Shown one piece after another: positions 43,937-52,920 of a stretch of DNA of 64,000 nucleotides (position 1 is its first letter; every line of letters starts with the position of its first letter). Position numbers and translations under genes: made by a program. The stretch covers positions 10,626 to 74,625 of the forward strand of contig CAVLDP010000006.1 in assembly GCA_963661945.1 (NCBI GenBank), written 5' to 3'. The stretch is from CAVLDP01 sp963661945 (lineage in GTDB: Bacteria > Bacillota > Clostridia > Lachnospirales > Lachnospiraceae). The notes under the pieces were generated by a model. The model did not search any database. It had not been told where the DNA came from and saw only the letters and a program-made list of their open reading frames with translations.

Positions 43937-45405
43937 TACCTTCTACCAAGCTCCTCTAAAACTTCCTGTATCAGTACTCTCTCATCCATCGGATACTTCA
44001 CGCCCTTAATCTCCTGGTAATCCTCATGCCCCTTACCCGCAAGGACGATGATATCTCCAGGCATGCCATGTTCAATTGCATAGCGAATTGCTTCCTTACG
44101 ATCGATAATCTCGACATAATCTCCATCTGTCTTATCAATTCCAGTCTTTATATCATCTATGATATCCTGTGGCTCTTCAAATCTAGGATTATCTGACGTA
44201 ATAATCGTAAGATCTGCAAGTCTTCCGGACACTTCTCCCATCTCATAGCGGCGCAGCTTAGACCGATTACCGCCACATCCGAAGAGACATACCAGACGCT
44301 TTGGCTGATACTCACGAAGGGTAGTAAGAAGTGACTCTAAGCTCATGGCATTATGAGCATAATCAATCATCAGAGTAAACTCATCGGATACATCAATCAT
44401 CTCAATTCTACCCTTTACCTTGGCAACTGAGAGAGCATCCTGAATGTTCGAATTATCCACATCAAAATGATTACAGATAGCAATTGCTGTAAGAGAGTTA
44501 TATACACTAAATCTGCCTGGCACATCAATCTCGATATGACAGTCCACAAGTCCCTTGGCATCATAGGAAATTCCAAGATATCCTGGCTTTGATACAAGAT
44601 GCATATTCTCTGCGCGAAGATCCAACTCCTCACCAAAGCCAAAACGCTCTACATGGCAAGTCGCACCAGACAGGACATCAGATACGTGCGGATCGTCTCC
44701 ATTTACAATTGCGTTCTTACATTTCTTAAAGAGCAGTCCCTTGCAGGCCATATACTCTTCAAAAGAGGCATGTTCATTTGGTCCAATATGATCTGGCTCG
44801 ATATTCGTAAATATGCCAAGTTCAAAGGTAAAGCCATCCACGCGGTGCATCATGAGGCCCTGGGAGGATACCTCCATCACACAGACCTGACATCCTGCCT
44901 CTAACATCCTGCGGAAATATTCCTGAACCACATAGGACTCTGGTGTTGTATTATTGGCAGGAATTCTCTCATCACCAATAATAGCTTCTATCGTGCCAAT
45001 CAGTCCGACCTTGTATCCTGCATTCTCGAGAATGGAACGAACCATATAAGTCGTCGTTGTCTTGCCCTTGGTTCCTGTGACACCCACCACGCGAAGAGTC
45101 TCCGCTGGATAATCAAAGTAGGCTGCAGACAAATATGCCAGTGCTTCTCTGGAATCAGAAACCCGAATCACCGTCACATGAGATGGAACTAAAACCTCTC
45201 TCTCAACGACAAGAACCGATGCGCCAGATTCCACTGCATCCGCTGCTACATCATGTGCATCAAAATTAGCTCCAACCAGACATACAAAAAGTGAGCCCTC
45301 TTCTACCTTCCTTGAATCAAAGCATAAGGAGTTGATTTCTCCCTCCATACTTCCCTGAAGAAGCTCATAATCTATTCTCTCAAACAATTCTGCCAAATTC
45401 TTCAT
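43936..45405 (-). CDS. murE: UDP-MurNAc-tripeptide synthetase, meso-diaminopimelate-adding
   Basis: Cytoplasmic Mur ligase adding the third residue of the peptidoglycan stem. ATP loop GTKGKTTT is at about 110-117. The amino-acid-specificity motif is DNPR in ITSDNPRFEE, which marks meso-DAP rather than lysine enzymes. 489 aa. It is the first gene of the long minus-strand run and lies divergently from pyrB. No other mur genes adjoin it. Confidence 0.96.
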   Translation of the reverse strand: MKNLAELFERIDYELLQGSMEGEINSLCFDSRKVEEGSLFVCLVGANFDAHDVAADAVESGASVLVVEREVLVPSHVTVIRVSDSREALAYLSAAYFDYPAETLRVVGVTGTKGKTTTTYMVRSILENAGYKVGLIGTIEAIIGDERIPANNTTPESYVVQEYFRRMLEAGCQVCVMEVSSQGLMMHRVDGFTFELGIFTNIEPDHIGPNEHASFEEYMACKGLLFKKCKNAIVNGDDPHVSDVLSGATCHVERFGFGEELDLRAENMHLVSKPGYLGISYDAKGLVDCHIEIDVPGRFSVYNSLTAIAICNHFDVDNSNIQDALSVAKVKGRIEMIDVSDEFTLMIDYAHNAMSLESLLTTLREYQPKRLVCLFGCGGNRSKLRRYEMGEVSGRLADLTIITSDNPRFEEPQDIIDDIKTGIDKTDGDYVEIIDRKEAIRYAIEHGMPGDIIVLAGKGHEDYQEIKGVKYPMDERVLIQEVLEELGRR

Positions 45406-45443
45406 GTCAAATCTCCTTGAATCAAATCAAAAACTTACTCTTC

Positions 45444-45449
45444 ATTATA
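45444..45449 (-). promoter_or_regulatory. Putative promoter of the murE operon
   Basis: A TATAAT on the minus strand, 38 bases before the murE ATG. The best -35 by distance is poor. CTTGACGCAAG (about 45454-45464), an imperfect palindrome, sits in the spacer region and may be an operator instead. Confidence 0.4.
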
Positions 45450-45484
45450 CTACGTCTTGCGTCAAGATTCATCTTCCTCTCACC

Positions 45485-45513
45485 TTGAAATTCACAGTCG
45501 ATTATTATAAGAT
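45485..45513 (+). promoter_or_regulatory. Sigma-A promoter of pyrBI
   Basis: TTGAAA (45485-45490), 17 bases, TAAGAT (45508-45513), 35 bases before the pyrB ATG. There is no room for a PyrR attenuator or a leader-peptide attenuator. Confidence 0.55.
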
Positions 45514-45548
45514 GTACGAAGTGTAAATTACAACTTAAGGAGGTTGTT

Positions 45549-46469
45549 ATGCGACATCTAATGAGTCCTCTGGATTTCACTGTCGATGAGCTGAATCAGC
45601 TAATGGATCTGGCAAGCGACATTGAGAATCGACCAGAGCATTATTCCCACGCATGTCAGGGTAAGAAACTTGCCACCTGCTTCTATGAGCCAAGCACCAG
45701 AACAAGGCTCAGCTTCGAAGCTGCCATGCTAAACCTCGGCGGTTCCGTTCTCGGTTTTGCCGGTGCGGATTCTTCTTCTGCAGCCAAGGGTGAATCTGTT
45801 TCTGATACCCTTCGCGTCATCTCTTGTTACGCCGACATCTGTGCGATTCGACATCCGAAGGAAGGTGCTCCACTCGTTGCTTCCCTTCATTCTGAAATCC
45901 CCGTAATCAACGCCGGTGATGGTGGTCACCAGCATCCAACTCAGACCCTTACCGATCTATTCACCATCCGTTCCCTTCGTGGTTCTATTCAGGATCTAAC
46001 GATTGGTCTATGTGGAGATTTGAAGTTCGGCCGTACCGTTCATTCTCTAATCAATGCACTTGTTCGTTATCCAAATATCAAGTTTGTATTAATCTCGCCT
46101 GAGGAGCTTCGTCTTCCTGACTACATCAGAGAAGAAGTACTCGACAAGAATAATATTCCATACAAGGAAGTCGAGCGACTCGAAGACGCTATGGCAGACC
46201 TCGATATTCTCTATATGACTCGTGTGCAGAAGGAACGTTTCTTCAACGAAGAGGATTATGTTCGTCTGAAGGATTTCTACATTCTGGACAAGGAGAAAAT
46301 GGAACTGGCCAAGGAAGACATGTTGGTTCTACATCCACTTCCTCGTGTCAATGAAATCTCCGTAGAAGTAGACGATGACCCAAGAGCCGCTTATTTCCGT
46401 CAGGCCAAGAAGGGCGTCTACATCCGTATGGCCTTAATCCTTACCCTGTTGGAGGTGAGCGTATGTTAA
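45549..46469 (+). CDS. pyrB: Aspartate carbamoyltransferase catalytic chain
   Basis: Committed step of pyrimidine synthesis: carbamoyl phosphate + aspartate. The phosphate-binding STRTRLSFE, the HPTQTLTDLFT motif, the carbamate-side HPLPRVNEI and the lysine of DSSSAAKGES are all intact. 306 aa. AAGGAGG ribosome site. It is paired with the regulatory subunit, giving a class-B-like allosteric enzyme. One of the few plus-strand genes. Confidence 0.97.
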   Translation: MRHLMSPLDFTVDELNQLMDLASDIENRPEHYSHACQGKKLATCFYEPSTRTRLSFEAAMLNLGGSVLGFAGADSSSAAKGESVSDTLRVISCYADICAIRHPKEGAPLVASLHSEIPVINAGDGGHQHPTQTLTDLFTIRSLRGSIQDLTIGLCGDLKFGRTVHSLINALVRYPNIKFVLISPEELRLPDYIREEVLDKNNIPYKEVERLEDAMADLDILYMTRVQKERFFNEEDYVRLKDFYILDKEKMELAKEDMLVLHPLPRVNEISVEVDDDPRAAYFRQAKKGVYIRMALILTLLEVSVC

Positions 46470-46888
46470 ATATTAGTGGAATTCATGAAGGCTATGTGTT
46501 AGACCACATTCCTGCCGGTATGTCTCTTAAGATCTATCACGATCTGAAACTAGACCAGTCTGACTACACCATAGCCATTATTCGAAATGCAAAATCCAAG
46601 AAAATGGGAGCCAAGGACATCGTAAAGATTGAATGTCCTGTCGATGCCATAGATTTAGATATTCTCGGATTTATCGATCATAATATCACGGTAAATGTCA
46701 TCGAGCACGACGAAATTGTCCGCAAGCACAAGCTGACTCTACCGAAGGAGATTAAGAATGTCATCTCCTGCAAGAATCCTCGTTGCATTACATCCATCGA
46801 ACAGGGACTGGATCAAATCTTCGTCCTAACTGATGAAGAGAAGGAAATCTACCGCTGCAAGTATTGCGAAGAGAAATATACACCATAA
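46463..46888 (+). CDS. pyrI: Aspartate carbamoyltransferase regulatory chain
   Basis: Binds CTP/ATP and tunes PyrB. It has an N-terminal allosteric domain (about 1-95) and a C-terminal zinc domain with four Cys (SCKNPRC and RCKYCEEKY). 141 aa. Its ATG lies within the end of pyrB (7-base overlap), with GAGGTGAG as ribosome site. A strong bidirectional terminator follows. Confidence 0.97.
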   Translation: MLNISGIHEGYVLDHIPAGMSLKIYHDLKLDQSDYTIAIIRNAKSKKMGAKDIVKIECPVDAIDLDILGFIDHNITVNVIEHDEIVRKHKLTLPKEIKNVISCKNPRCITSIEQGLDQIFVLTDEEKEIYRCKYCEEKYTP

Positions 46889-46889
46889 A

Positions 46890-46932
46890 TCAAAAATACA
46901 GCCGCTAACTTGACTTCGTTAGCGGCTGTTTT
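46890..46932. terminator. Bidirectional terminator between pyrI and the DnaJ-like gene
   Basis: A twelve-base-pair perfect stem ACAGCCGCTAAC (46898-46909 with 46918-46929), with TTTT on the plus side and ATTTTTG on the minus side. Confidence 0.9.
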
Positions 46933-47536
46933 ATATGCAGCAACAATTGCAGAACAGGTTAAGTAAGACCATGCTTACACACCATTCACTTGCGCCAGAA
47001 TATGGCCTGTTAAACTGCCTGCCTCGTTCCTCGTACCACATGGTACTTCCATTCAATCTCTGCTTCAGCTGACGGAACTGGAAATTACCAGGTTCCATTG
47101 CAATTGCCCGGTCAATATAGGAATTGGCATCCACAAGATTACCCAGTCCCTGGGAAGAAATTGCCGCATAATAATACCAAATAGCACTGCGGCCTGACGA
47201 TGGAATACTATTAAGCACCGTCATCGCTTCTCTATAATATCCATTTGCAATATAATTTGCTGCCGCACGAAGTTCATTAGACTGTTCCTGGTTATAATCA
47301 GAACGATTGCTATAAGAATAGCCGCCTCCCGAAAAGGCTCCACTTCCTTGCTCACGTTCCTTCATAATCTGGCTGTATGCCGCCTGTACCTTCTTGAAGG
47401 TCTCCTCTGCTTGATCCTTGTTCGGATTATTCACATTGGCATCTGGATGATATTTCCGGCTTAATGCTCGATACGCTTTCTTAATCTCTTCGTCAGATGC
47501 ATCACGCGATACACCTAACACCTTATATGGGTCCAT
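46931..47536 (-). CDS. DnaJ-domain protein with a TPR-like middle and a Cys-rich tail
   Basis: The J domain occupies 1-65 with HPD at 30-32, so it should stimulate a DnaK ATPase. It lacks the Gly/Phe and zinc-finger parts of DnaJ proper. A helical middle (about 88-160: ANYIANGYYREAMTVLNSI...) looks like one or two TPR-type repeats. The last residues are hydrophobic and end CNCCCI, a possible membrane-facing or modified tail. It ends the zinc-ribbon/DUF5685/J-protein trio, with only two bases between it and the DUF5685 gene, suggesting a shared task. Confidence 0.85.
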   Translation of the reverse strand: MDPYKVLGVSRDASDEEIKKAYRALSRKYHPDANVNNPNKDQAEETFKKVQAAYSQIMKEREQGSGAFSGGGYSYSNRSDYNQEQSNELRAAANYIANGYYREAMTVLNSIPSSGRSAIWYYYAAISSQGLGNLVDANSYIDRAIAMEPGNFQFRQLKQRLNGSTMWYEERGRQFNRPYSGASEWCVSMVLLNLFCNCCCI

Positions 47537-47538
47537 AT

Positions 47539-48417
47539 TTACTCCTTGTTCTTACCGGAATGCTTCTTCGCATCCTTCTCTTCCTTGGTTCGCGTCTTTA
47601 TCTTATGATATTCGTATTTGGTCCAAACCCCAGAATAAATAATATTCCTAAGAATATCCGCATTCTCTACAATAGGAAGTCGCTCAAAAGCCCTAGCACA
47701 CTCTGCCATAAGTGTCATAAGCGTCTGCTGGCAGAAGACCTCATAGGAATCTGCGCACTGTTCACAAATCGGAATCAAAGGATTGTAGGAGCCAGACTTC
47801 ATATCCTTCTCACGGTCCTCATAAGCATCTAACATATAGATATACTTGCCGAGGTAGAAGCCAACCTGCCTAAGCTGTTCATTCCATAGATCGTCTTCCT
47901 CATAGCAGAAAAGTTCCTCCATCATCTGGCCAGTATAATTCATCACTTTATCCAGGTTCGATTCTCTGCATCTCTCAGCGCTAGAGAGCTTATCGATATA
48001 TTCCTCTACCGCTGCCACCTGTCTTGGATAGATTTCCTTAATTCTGTCGTATTCCGGCTGAAGAGCATCCATAAACTTCTTCTTGAGGCGGCTGCCTTCA
48101 TCTCTATAATCATCCAGAAAATTATAATAGCTAAGAATAATATCCATATCCGCAGCATAAGAGGTAAACTCATTCTGTCTTGACTGCTTCTTCGATAGAG
48201 GATGCATGGCGCAGGTAAATTCCTCCACAGACTCTTCCGGCTCGTAGAGGCCACTTAAGAGGATAATGAGAAAGGTCATATCATAATTAAGTAAAATCTG
48301 TCCGAGATGTCCTGCCTTCTCTCCCAGTTTGTGGCAAAGTCCGCAGTAGAAGCTCTGATATTTTATTTTCTGTTCTTCTGTCATCTCCTGCTTATTCGCA
48401 TTCACATACCCAAACAA
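47539..48417 (-). CDS. DUF5685-like protein of unknown function
   Basis: 292-aa protein beginning MFGYVNANKQEMTEE. It uses a TTG start with GAGGT seven bases before it. A CxxC pair (C25, C28) lies in FYCGLCHKLG. The rest is helical, with two acidic motifs, LDDYRDE (101-107) and LDAYEDREKD (196-205). Paired Asp-rich motifs about 95 residues apart in an all-helical protein recall isoprenoid-synthase metal sites, but this is only a resemblance. The last 25 residues are Lys-rich. I recognise the family as DUF5685 from memory; no function is known to me. Confidence 0.75.
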   Translation of the reverse strand: MFGYVNANKQEMTEEQKIKYQSFYCGLCHKLGEKAGHLGQILLNYDMTFLIILLSGLYEPEESVEEFTCAMHPLSKKQSRQNEFTSYAADMDIILSYYNFLDDYRDEGSRLKKKFMDALQPEYDRIKEIYPRQVAAVEEYIDKLSSAERCRESNLDKVMNYTGQMMEELFCYEEDDLWNEQLRQVGFYLGKYIYMLDAYEDREKDMKSGSYNPLIPICEQCADSYEVFCQQTLMTLMAECARAFERLPIVENADILRNIIYSGVWTKYEYHKIKTRTKEEKDAKKHSGKNKE

Positions 48418-48435
48418 AGCAATACCTCATAGGTC

Positions 48436-48879
48436 CTATGACCGCTTAAACATCTTCATACCACATTTCGGACAGGTAATCTCAAGCTTGCCCTTGCCTC
48501 TAGGAACTCTAAGCTTCTGCTTGCAACCTGGGCAAGTAAAGAACTTATACTGCTTCTGCCTCTGTCTCTCTGTTCGTCTAGCTCTAATCTTATAGGGAAG
48601 TTCCGTCCAAAATCTCGAGAAGCGATCAAAGGCTGGCCGAATCCCCCTGGTAATGGAGAGATACTTCTGATTCTCCTGATAGCGCTTCTGTACATTGCGT
48701 GACATCATACGAAAATAGGAATAAATAATAGAAATTAGCCCGATCAGATATACAATGATGTTTCCCGCAAACATGGTTACAATCATGGAAATAATTCCAA
48801 TCCAAAGAACAAATCTTCCGAGATTATCTACTCCATTTCGCCCTGCAAAAAATGCTGCAAAACGTTGATTTCGATTCAT
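48436..48879 (-). CDS. Unknown membrane protein with a C-terminal zinc ribbon
   Basis: 147 residues. Two hydrophobic segments are at about 22-38 and 40-57, then a long basic stretch (around RARRTERQRQKQYK). A C-terminal ribbon has two Cys pairs, CPGCKQ and CPKCGMK. The ribbon would be cytoplasmic by charge. First gene of the trio with the DUF5685 and DnaJ-domain genes, 18 bases ahead of the former. The function is unknown; a membrane-linked chaperone or quality-control complex is a guess from the neighbours. Confidence 0.75.
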   Translation of the reverse strand: MNRNQRFAAFFAGRNGVDNLGRFVLWIGIISMIVTMFAGNIIVYLIGLISIIYSYFRMMSRNVQKRYQENQKYLSITRGIRPAFDRFSRFWTELPYKIRARRTERQRQKQYKFFTCPGCKQKLRVPRGKGKLEITCPKCGMKMFKRS

Positions 48880-48910
48880 AACAATTCACCTTCTTATCTA
48901 ATATACCTAA

Positions 48911-48955
48911 ATAGCCTACCTATCCTGACCGCCCCAGTCAAGAAAGGTAGGCTAT
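48911..48955 (-). terminator. Long hairpin after telA, terminator or operator
   Basis: Perfect 11-base arms ATAGCCTACCT (48911-48921) and AGGTAGGCTAT (48945-48955). Inner pairing brings CTTGAC and GTCAGG together. The minus-strand run after it is TTTAGG, weak for a terminator. TTGACT in the loop with TAGGCT 17 bases on could be a promoter for the zinc-ribbon gene, making the repeat an operator. Confidence 0.55.
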
Positions 48956-48981
48956 ATTTAATAAACATTTAAGAAAGTATG

Positions 48982-50043
48982 CTACTTTGATGCTTCAATC
49001 AGCTTCTTACTAAGTTCCTCCTCGATCATCTGTAGTTCACTTTCTGCCTGGATTCTCTTCTCCTTACCTTCCTTCTGAATCTTAGCAACTTCATCAAGAG
49101 TAGAAATGAGCTGTTCATTCGTATGCTTCAGCGTCTCAATATCCACGATGCCACGCTCTGCTTCCTTGGCAGATTCAATCGTTGCCATCTTCAGCTTATC
49201 CGCATTCTTCTTCAGAAGTTCATTTGTCATATCAGATACTTCTCTCTCCGCCCTAGCTGCATCTGATGCATGATTTACGCCAAGTGCAATCACCATCTGG
49301 GACTTCCAGAGAGGAATGGTATTCACAATGGTAGACTGAATCTTCTCTGCCATCTGCGTATCAGAAAGCTGTACCATACGAATCTGTGGTGCCGTTTGAA
49401 GAGCAATGGTCTTTGTAAGTTCCAGGTCATGGATCTTCTTCTCCAAGCGATCACACTGAGAAGCCAGGTCTCGCGCCGCCTGTGCATCTTCTGGCAGGCC
49501 TGATTCTTCCGCCTTCTTCTGAAGGGTTAAAAGCTCTCCATTTCTAATCTCATCAAGTCGCATCGTGCCAGCCATAATATATCTTGAGAGTTCCTTATAG
49601 TTCTCAAGATTGGCTTCATACATCCGATCGAGAAGCTCTACATCCTTCATAAGGGTAACCTGGTGCTTCTCCAGTTCTGATGTAATTGTCTCAACATTTG
49701 ACTCAACTGCAGAATACTGAGTCTTCAAGGATTCCAGCTTATTAGCGCTCTTTCGAAACAGGGCGCGAAGTCCCTTTTCATTTTCCTCAACATCAAAATC
49801 CTTGAGCTGATTAATAAGCTCTGTAACCATATCACCCACTTCGTCCATATCCTTGGTACGGACCGAATCCAGCGTCTTCTCTGCAAAAGACGAAATCTTC
49901 TTCTGAGAAGCAGTTCCATAATTCATAATTGATGTTGAATTCGTAAGATCAATTGACCTTGCGACCTCTGCCACTTCATTCTTCTCTTCTTCGCTAAGCA
50001 ACTGATATTCATCCCTCATATCTACTGTAGCCACTGTATCCAT
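48982..50043 (-). CDS. telA: TelA-family protein (toxic anion resistance family)
   Basis: 353-aa, almost entirely helical and coiled-coil cytoplasmic protein. Family signs are the LKDFDVEENEKGLRALF region, PLWKSQMVIALGVNHASDA and the C-terminal ANEQL-like helix (KHTNEQLISTLDEVAKIQKEG). TelA was named for tellurite resistance, but the family is widespread and linked to cell-envelope stress. It starts directly after the xpaC stop (TAA|ATG). Confidence 0.93.
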   Translation of the reverse strand: MDTVATVDMRDEYQLLSEEEKNEVAEVARSIDLTNSTSIMNYGTASQKKISSFAEKTLDSVRTKDMDEVGDMVTELINQLKDFDVEENEKGLRALFRKSANKLESLKTQYSAVESNVETITSELEKHQVTLMKDVELLDRMYEANLENYKELSRYIMAGTMRLDEIRNGELLTLQKKAEESGLPEDAQAARDLASQCDRLEKKIHDLELTKTIALQTAPQIRMVQLSDTQMAEKIQSTIVNTIPLWKSQMVIALGVNHASDAARAEREVSDMTNELLKKNADKLKMATIESAKEAERGIVDIETLKHTNEQLISTLDEVAKIQKEGKEKRIQAESELQMIEEELSKKLIEASK

Positions 50044-51234
50044 TTATTCTCCCTCCTTCTTATCGAGCAATCCATCCTGTTCCATCATGGACTTCATCAC
50101 AGAAATATCAGATGAAATATCCCATGCCATCTCTTCAAATAAACTATCTAACATCTTCTCGCAAGCATTATTAATCGTATCAATTACCCCTTCAATCTCT
50201 CTCTTTGTTCCGGCAATATTCTCACCAGCTCCTGGCTGATTATCGAGGTCAATATAAGCCCGTAATAACTTAACTACAGTCGGCAGGTAATAATCCATCA
50301 AGCGATGCAGATCCTTGGCGGCATCAGGATTTTTCTCCACCTGCTCAAAGATACGACTCACAATAAGCTCCAGTCGATCCAGTTTATCCGAAAGTACATC
50401 ATCCGGTATCTCATCGTTGCATTCACGAATCGTACGAATGTAAGCATGCCCTTCATCAAGGACCGATTGAACCTCTTCCGAATACTGTCTCTCTTCTGGC
50501 TTAGCGGAAGAATCCTTCGCTTCATTTTCCTCAGCTTCCTTCCTCTGCTGCAGGGTCTGAAGATACTGCTTGTAGACATCATCCGTAATCATCAGTGTCT
50601 TATATTCTTCATCAAACCTGCCATATGGCAGAAAGCCCTTCTTAATCATCTTCTTAAGCGACTGAAGACATTTCTCCTCCGTCTGACCGGCTTGCATGGA
50701 CAGCTCCCGAACATCAATATAAGTACGTTCTCCAATCACATCGCTATAGCGATAGAAATAATCCAGAAGCTTCTTCTTCGATATACCTCTGCCAAAAGCA
50801 TAAAAGCCAAACCCAGTAATAACTAGAAAAATAAGGCCCATAACTGCCCAGAAGATATTTAATCCAACCACTGCAATAACAGGAAGAACAGCCAGCGTTC
50901 CAAGTCCAAAACTAACGCCAAATATTCCACCCAAAATAATCTCAATCCACGATGTAACCCTGGATGGTCGAACCATAAGAAATGGCTTACTCTTATATCG
51001 ATTCGACATGGTTCCCATCCTCTGCCATTCTCTTTCTTCCCTGGCAGTCGGATGAGGCACATTATATCGTCTCGCCTGCTGATAGATATTGATGTCGATT
51101 CCAGTATCCCTTAATGCATCATTTAGCGAATTCTCAATCTCCTGACCAAGACTTGCAAAATTACCTGTTTCGATGGCACTTGTTACAGAACTGGCAATAT
51201 CCTCTCCCATGTCCATCCATCGTTCTATTCCCAT
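50044..51234 (-). CDS. xpaC: XpaC-like membrane protein (5-bromo-4-chloroindolyl phosphate hydrolysis family)
   Basis: 396 residues. The N-terminal soluble part is followed by two close membrane segments (about 95-118 and 122-142), then a long cytoplasmic helical region that contains the family's LDYFYRYSDVIGER and repeated helices. The name comes from a Bacillus phenotype; the molecular role is not known. It pairs with TelA in most Firmicutes, and the two probably form one complex. The ATG at 51234 lies behind GGAGG. The longer frame to 51270 overlaps the kinase gene. Confidence 0.9.
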   Translation of the reverse strand: MGIERWMDMGEDIASSVTSAIETGNFASLGQEIENSLNDALRDTGIDINIYQQARRYNVPHPTAREEREWQRMGTMSNRYKSKPFLMVRPSRVTSWIEIILGGIFGVSFGLGTLAVLPVIAVVGLNIFWAVMGLIFLVITGFGFYAFGRGISKKKLLDYFYRYSDVIGERTYIDVRELSMQAGQTEEKCLQSLKKMIKKGFLPYGRFDEEYKTLMITDDVYKQYLQTLQQRKEAEENEAKDSSAKPEERQYSEEVQSVLDEGHAYIRTIRECNDEIPDDVLSDKLDRLELIVSRIFEQVEKNPDAAKDLHRLMDYYLPTVVKLLRAYIDLDNQPGAGENIAGTKREIEGVIDTINNACEKMLDSLFEEMAWDISSDISVMKSMMEQDGLLDKKEGE

Positions 51235-51254
51235 TTTTCCTCCACATGTCCTAC

Positions 51255-52898
51255 TTATAAGCCAAAGCAACCACCGCCAATAAATTCTCGAATCAGGGAA
51301 CTATTGGCGATATCATCTCCTGGAATTGGCAGGAAATAATCAAGCAGCTTAATCAGTCTCTTTGCTTCTACATATTCTGCTGCATCTCTAGGAATTGCAT
51401 AAAGCTGAGGCAGAGCATAAATCTTGAGAACAGCTGTCTCATAGATCAAGGCCGAGTTAAACATCGCATCCGCCTCTTCCTGGAATGGGAAGATATTCTT
51501 CTCCTCCCCTCTTCTGACAGAATCCCACATGGCGATTGTCTCCTGCGCAGAAGTTCCACGTGTTCTGGCATCACGAACAATACGCCGAAGTAGTCTTCCA
51601 TCCGTAGTTGCAAGCGGATTATGCTCATCAATGGATAACTGTGTCAATGCAGAAATATAAATCTTGTACTTACATTCATTCGGAAGCTTCTCCGACATAC
51701 GAGGATTCAGACCATGAATTCCCTCAATAATCAAGATATCTCCCTGGCCAAGCTGCATAAAGTTTCCGCGGTATTCAGACTTGCCCGTCTTAAAATTAAA
51801 GGTTGGAAGTTCTACCCTCTCTCCACAAAGAAGGGCTTCCATATCCGTATTGAATTGACTGATATTAAGGCCTTCAATCGATTCAAAATCCTTCTGTCCG
51901 AATTCATCTAATGGCATAAACTCCCGGTCCAGATAATAGTCATCGAGAGAAATTGGATGCGGTTGCATGCCAAGTGCCCGAAGCTGAGTCGACAGGCGAT
52001 TGGCAAATGTTGTCTTGCCGGATGAACTAGGACCAGCAATCATAACAAATTTACGCTTGGAATCTGAGACGATATCTCTGGCAAGCTGGCCAATCTGCTC
52101 CTCCATCAAGGCTTCCTGCGTCAGAATAATCTCTCTGGCTCTGCCGTCTGCCACTGCATCATTAAGAGCTCCAACGGATGGAATTCTCATCATCTCGCTC
52201 CATTCGTCAGACTTCCGTAGCACCTGGAAGAACTTGTCTGCTGGCGCAAATTCTGCCACCTGCTTCGGATTCGCGCCCGGAAACTGTAAGATAAAACCAT
52301 CCTCATATTTCACAAGGTCAAAGCAAGTAAGCATCCCGGTAGATGGCATCATATAACCATAGAAATAGTCAGCGAGACCATCTAATTCATACATATGAAT
52401 CGTCGAGCTTCCCCGATAGAATAGAAGGCGTTCCTTATTACGCATTCCTTCCCTTCGAAACATCTCCATGGCTTCTTCTGTCTGCATGGTATATTTATGA
52501 AATGGAATATCTTCCTCGACCATGGCAAGCATCATGTTCTTAAGTTCCATTAGATCTGCCTCACTGATGCAGTCTGTGAAGCTTGGCTTGCAGTAATAGC
52601 CCTGACCAATGGAATACTTCACAAATACATCGGATGCTTCTGGATGAAGTCTCTTAAGTGCCGCCTGCATTAGAAATGTAACAGATCTGCGGTAAGCCTT
52701 CTTACCATTCTTGTCCTTCACCGTAAGGAAGCGAATCTCCCCATCTCCCGGAATGACCTTGAATAGTTCATATAGCTTATTGCCATAGACTGCAAGAGCT
52801 ATAGTATCTTCTGTATCTGCTTGCACTAAAGACGCGACCTGTAAGAATGTCGTCCCTTCTTCATATGTATATTCCGCACCATCAATGAAAAGTCTCAT
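51255..52898 (-). CDS. TGS + ThrRS-editing-like + uridine-kinase-like fusion (nucleoside kinase)
   Basis: 547 residues. Residues 1-60 look like a TGS domain. About 65-235 resembles the second additional domain of threonyl-tRNA synthetase. About 280-480 is a phosphoribulokinase/uridine kinase P-loop domain with GPSSSGKTT (289-297), SLDDYYLDR and IIEGIHGLNP. The family is common in Clostridia and is usually called nucleoside or uridine kinase; its real substrate is not settled. The editing-like part lacks the full His/Cys set of active ThrRS domains as far as I can see. AGAGGGG precedes the ATG. Confidence 0.9.
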   Translation of the reverse strand: MRLFIDGAEYTYEEGTTFLQVASLVQADTEDTIALAVYGNKLYELFKVIPGDGEIRFLTVKDKNGKKAYRRSVTFLMQAALKRLHPEASDVFVKYSIGQGYYCKPSFTDCISEADLMELKNMMLAMVEEDIPFHKYTMQTEEAMEMFRREGMRNKERLLFYRGSSTIHMYELDGLADYFYGYMMPSTGMLTCFDLVKYEDGFILQFPGANPKQVAEFAPADKFFQVLRKSDEWSEMMRIPSVGALNDAVADGRAREIILTQEALMEEQIGQLARDIVSDSKRKFVMIAGPSSSGKTTFANRLSTQLRALGMQPHPISLDDYYLDREFMPLDEFGQKDFESIEGLNISQFNTDMEALLCGERVELPTFNFKTGKSEYRGNFMQLGQGDILIIEGIHGLNPRMSEKLPNECKYKIYISALTQLSIDEHNPLATTDGRLLRRIVRDARTRGTSAQETIAMWDSVRRGEEKNIFPFQEEADAMFNSALIYETAVLKIYALPQLYAIPRDAAEYVEAKRLIKLLDYFLPIPGDDIANSSLIREFIGGGCFGL

Positions 52899-52920
52899 AC
52901 CAGTCCCCTCTCGCCTTTAC

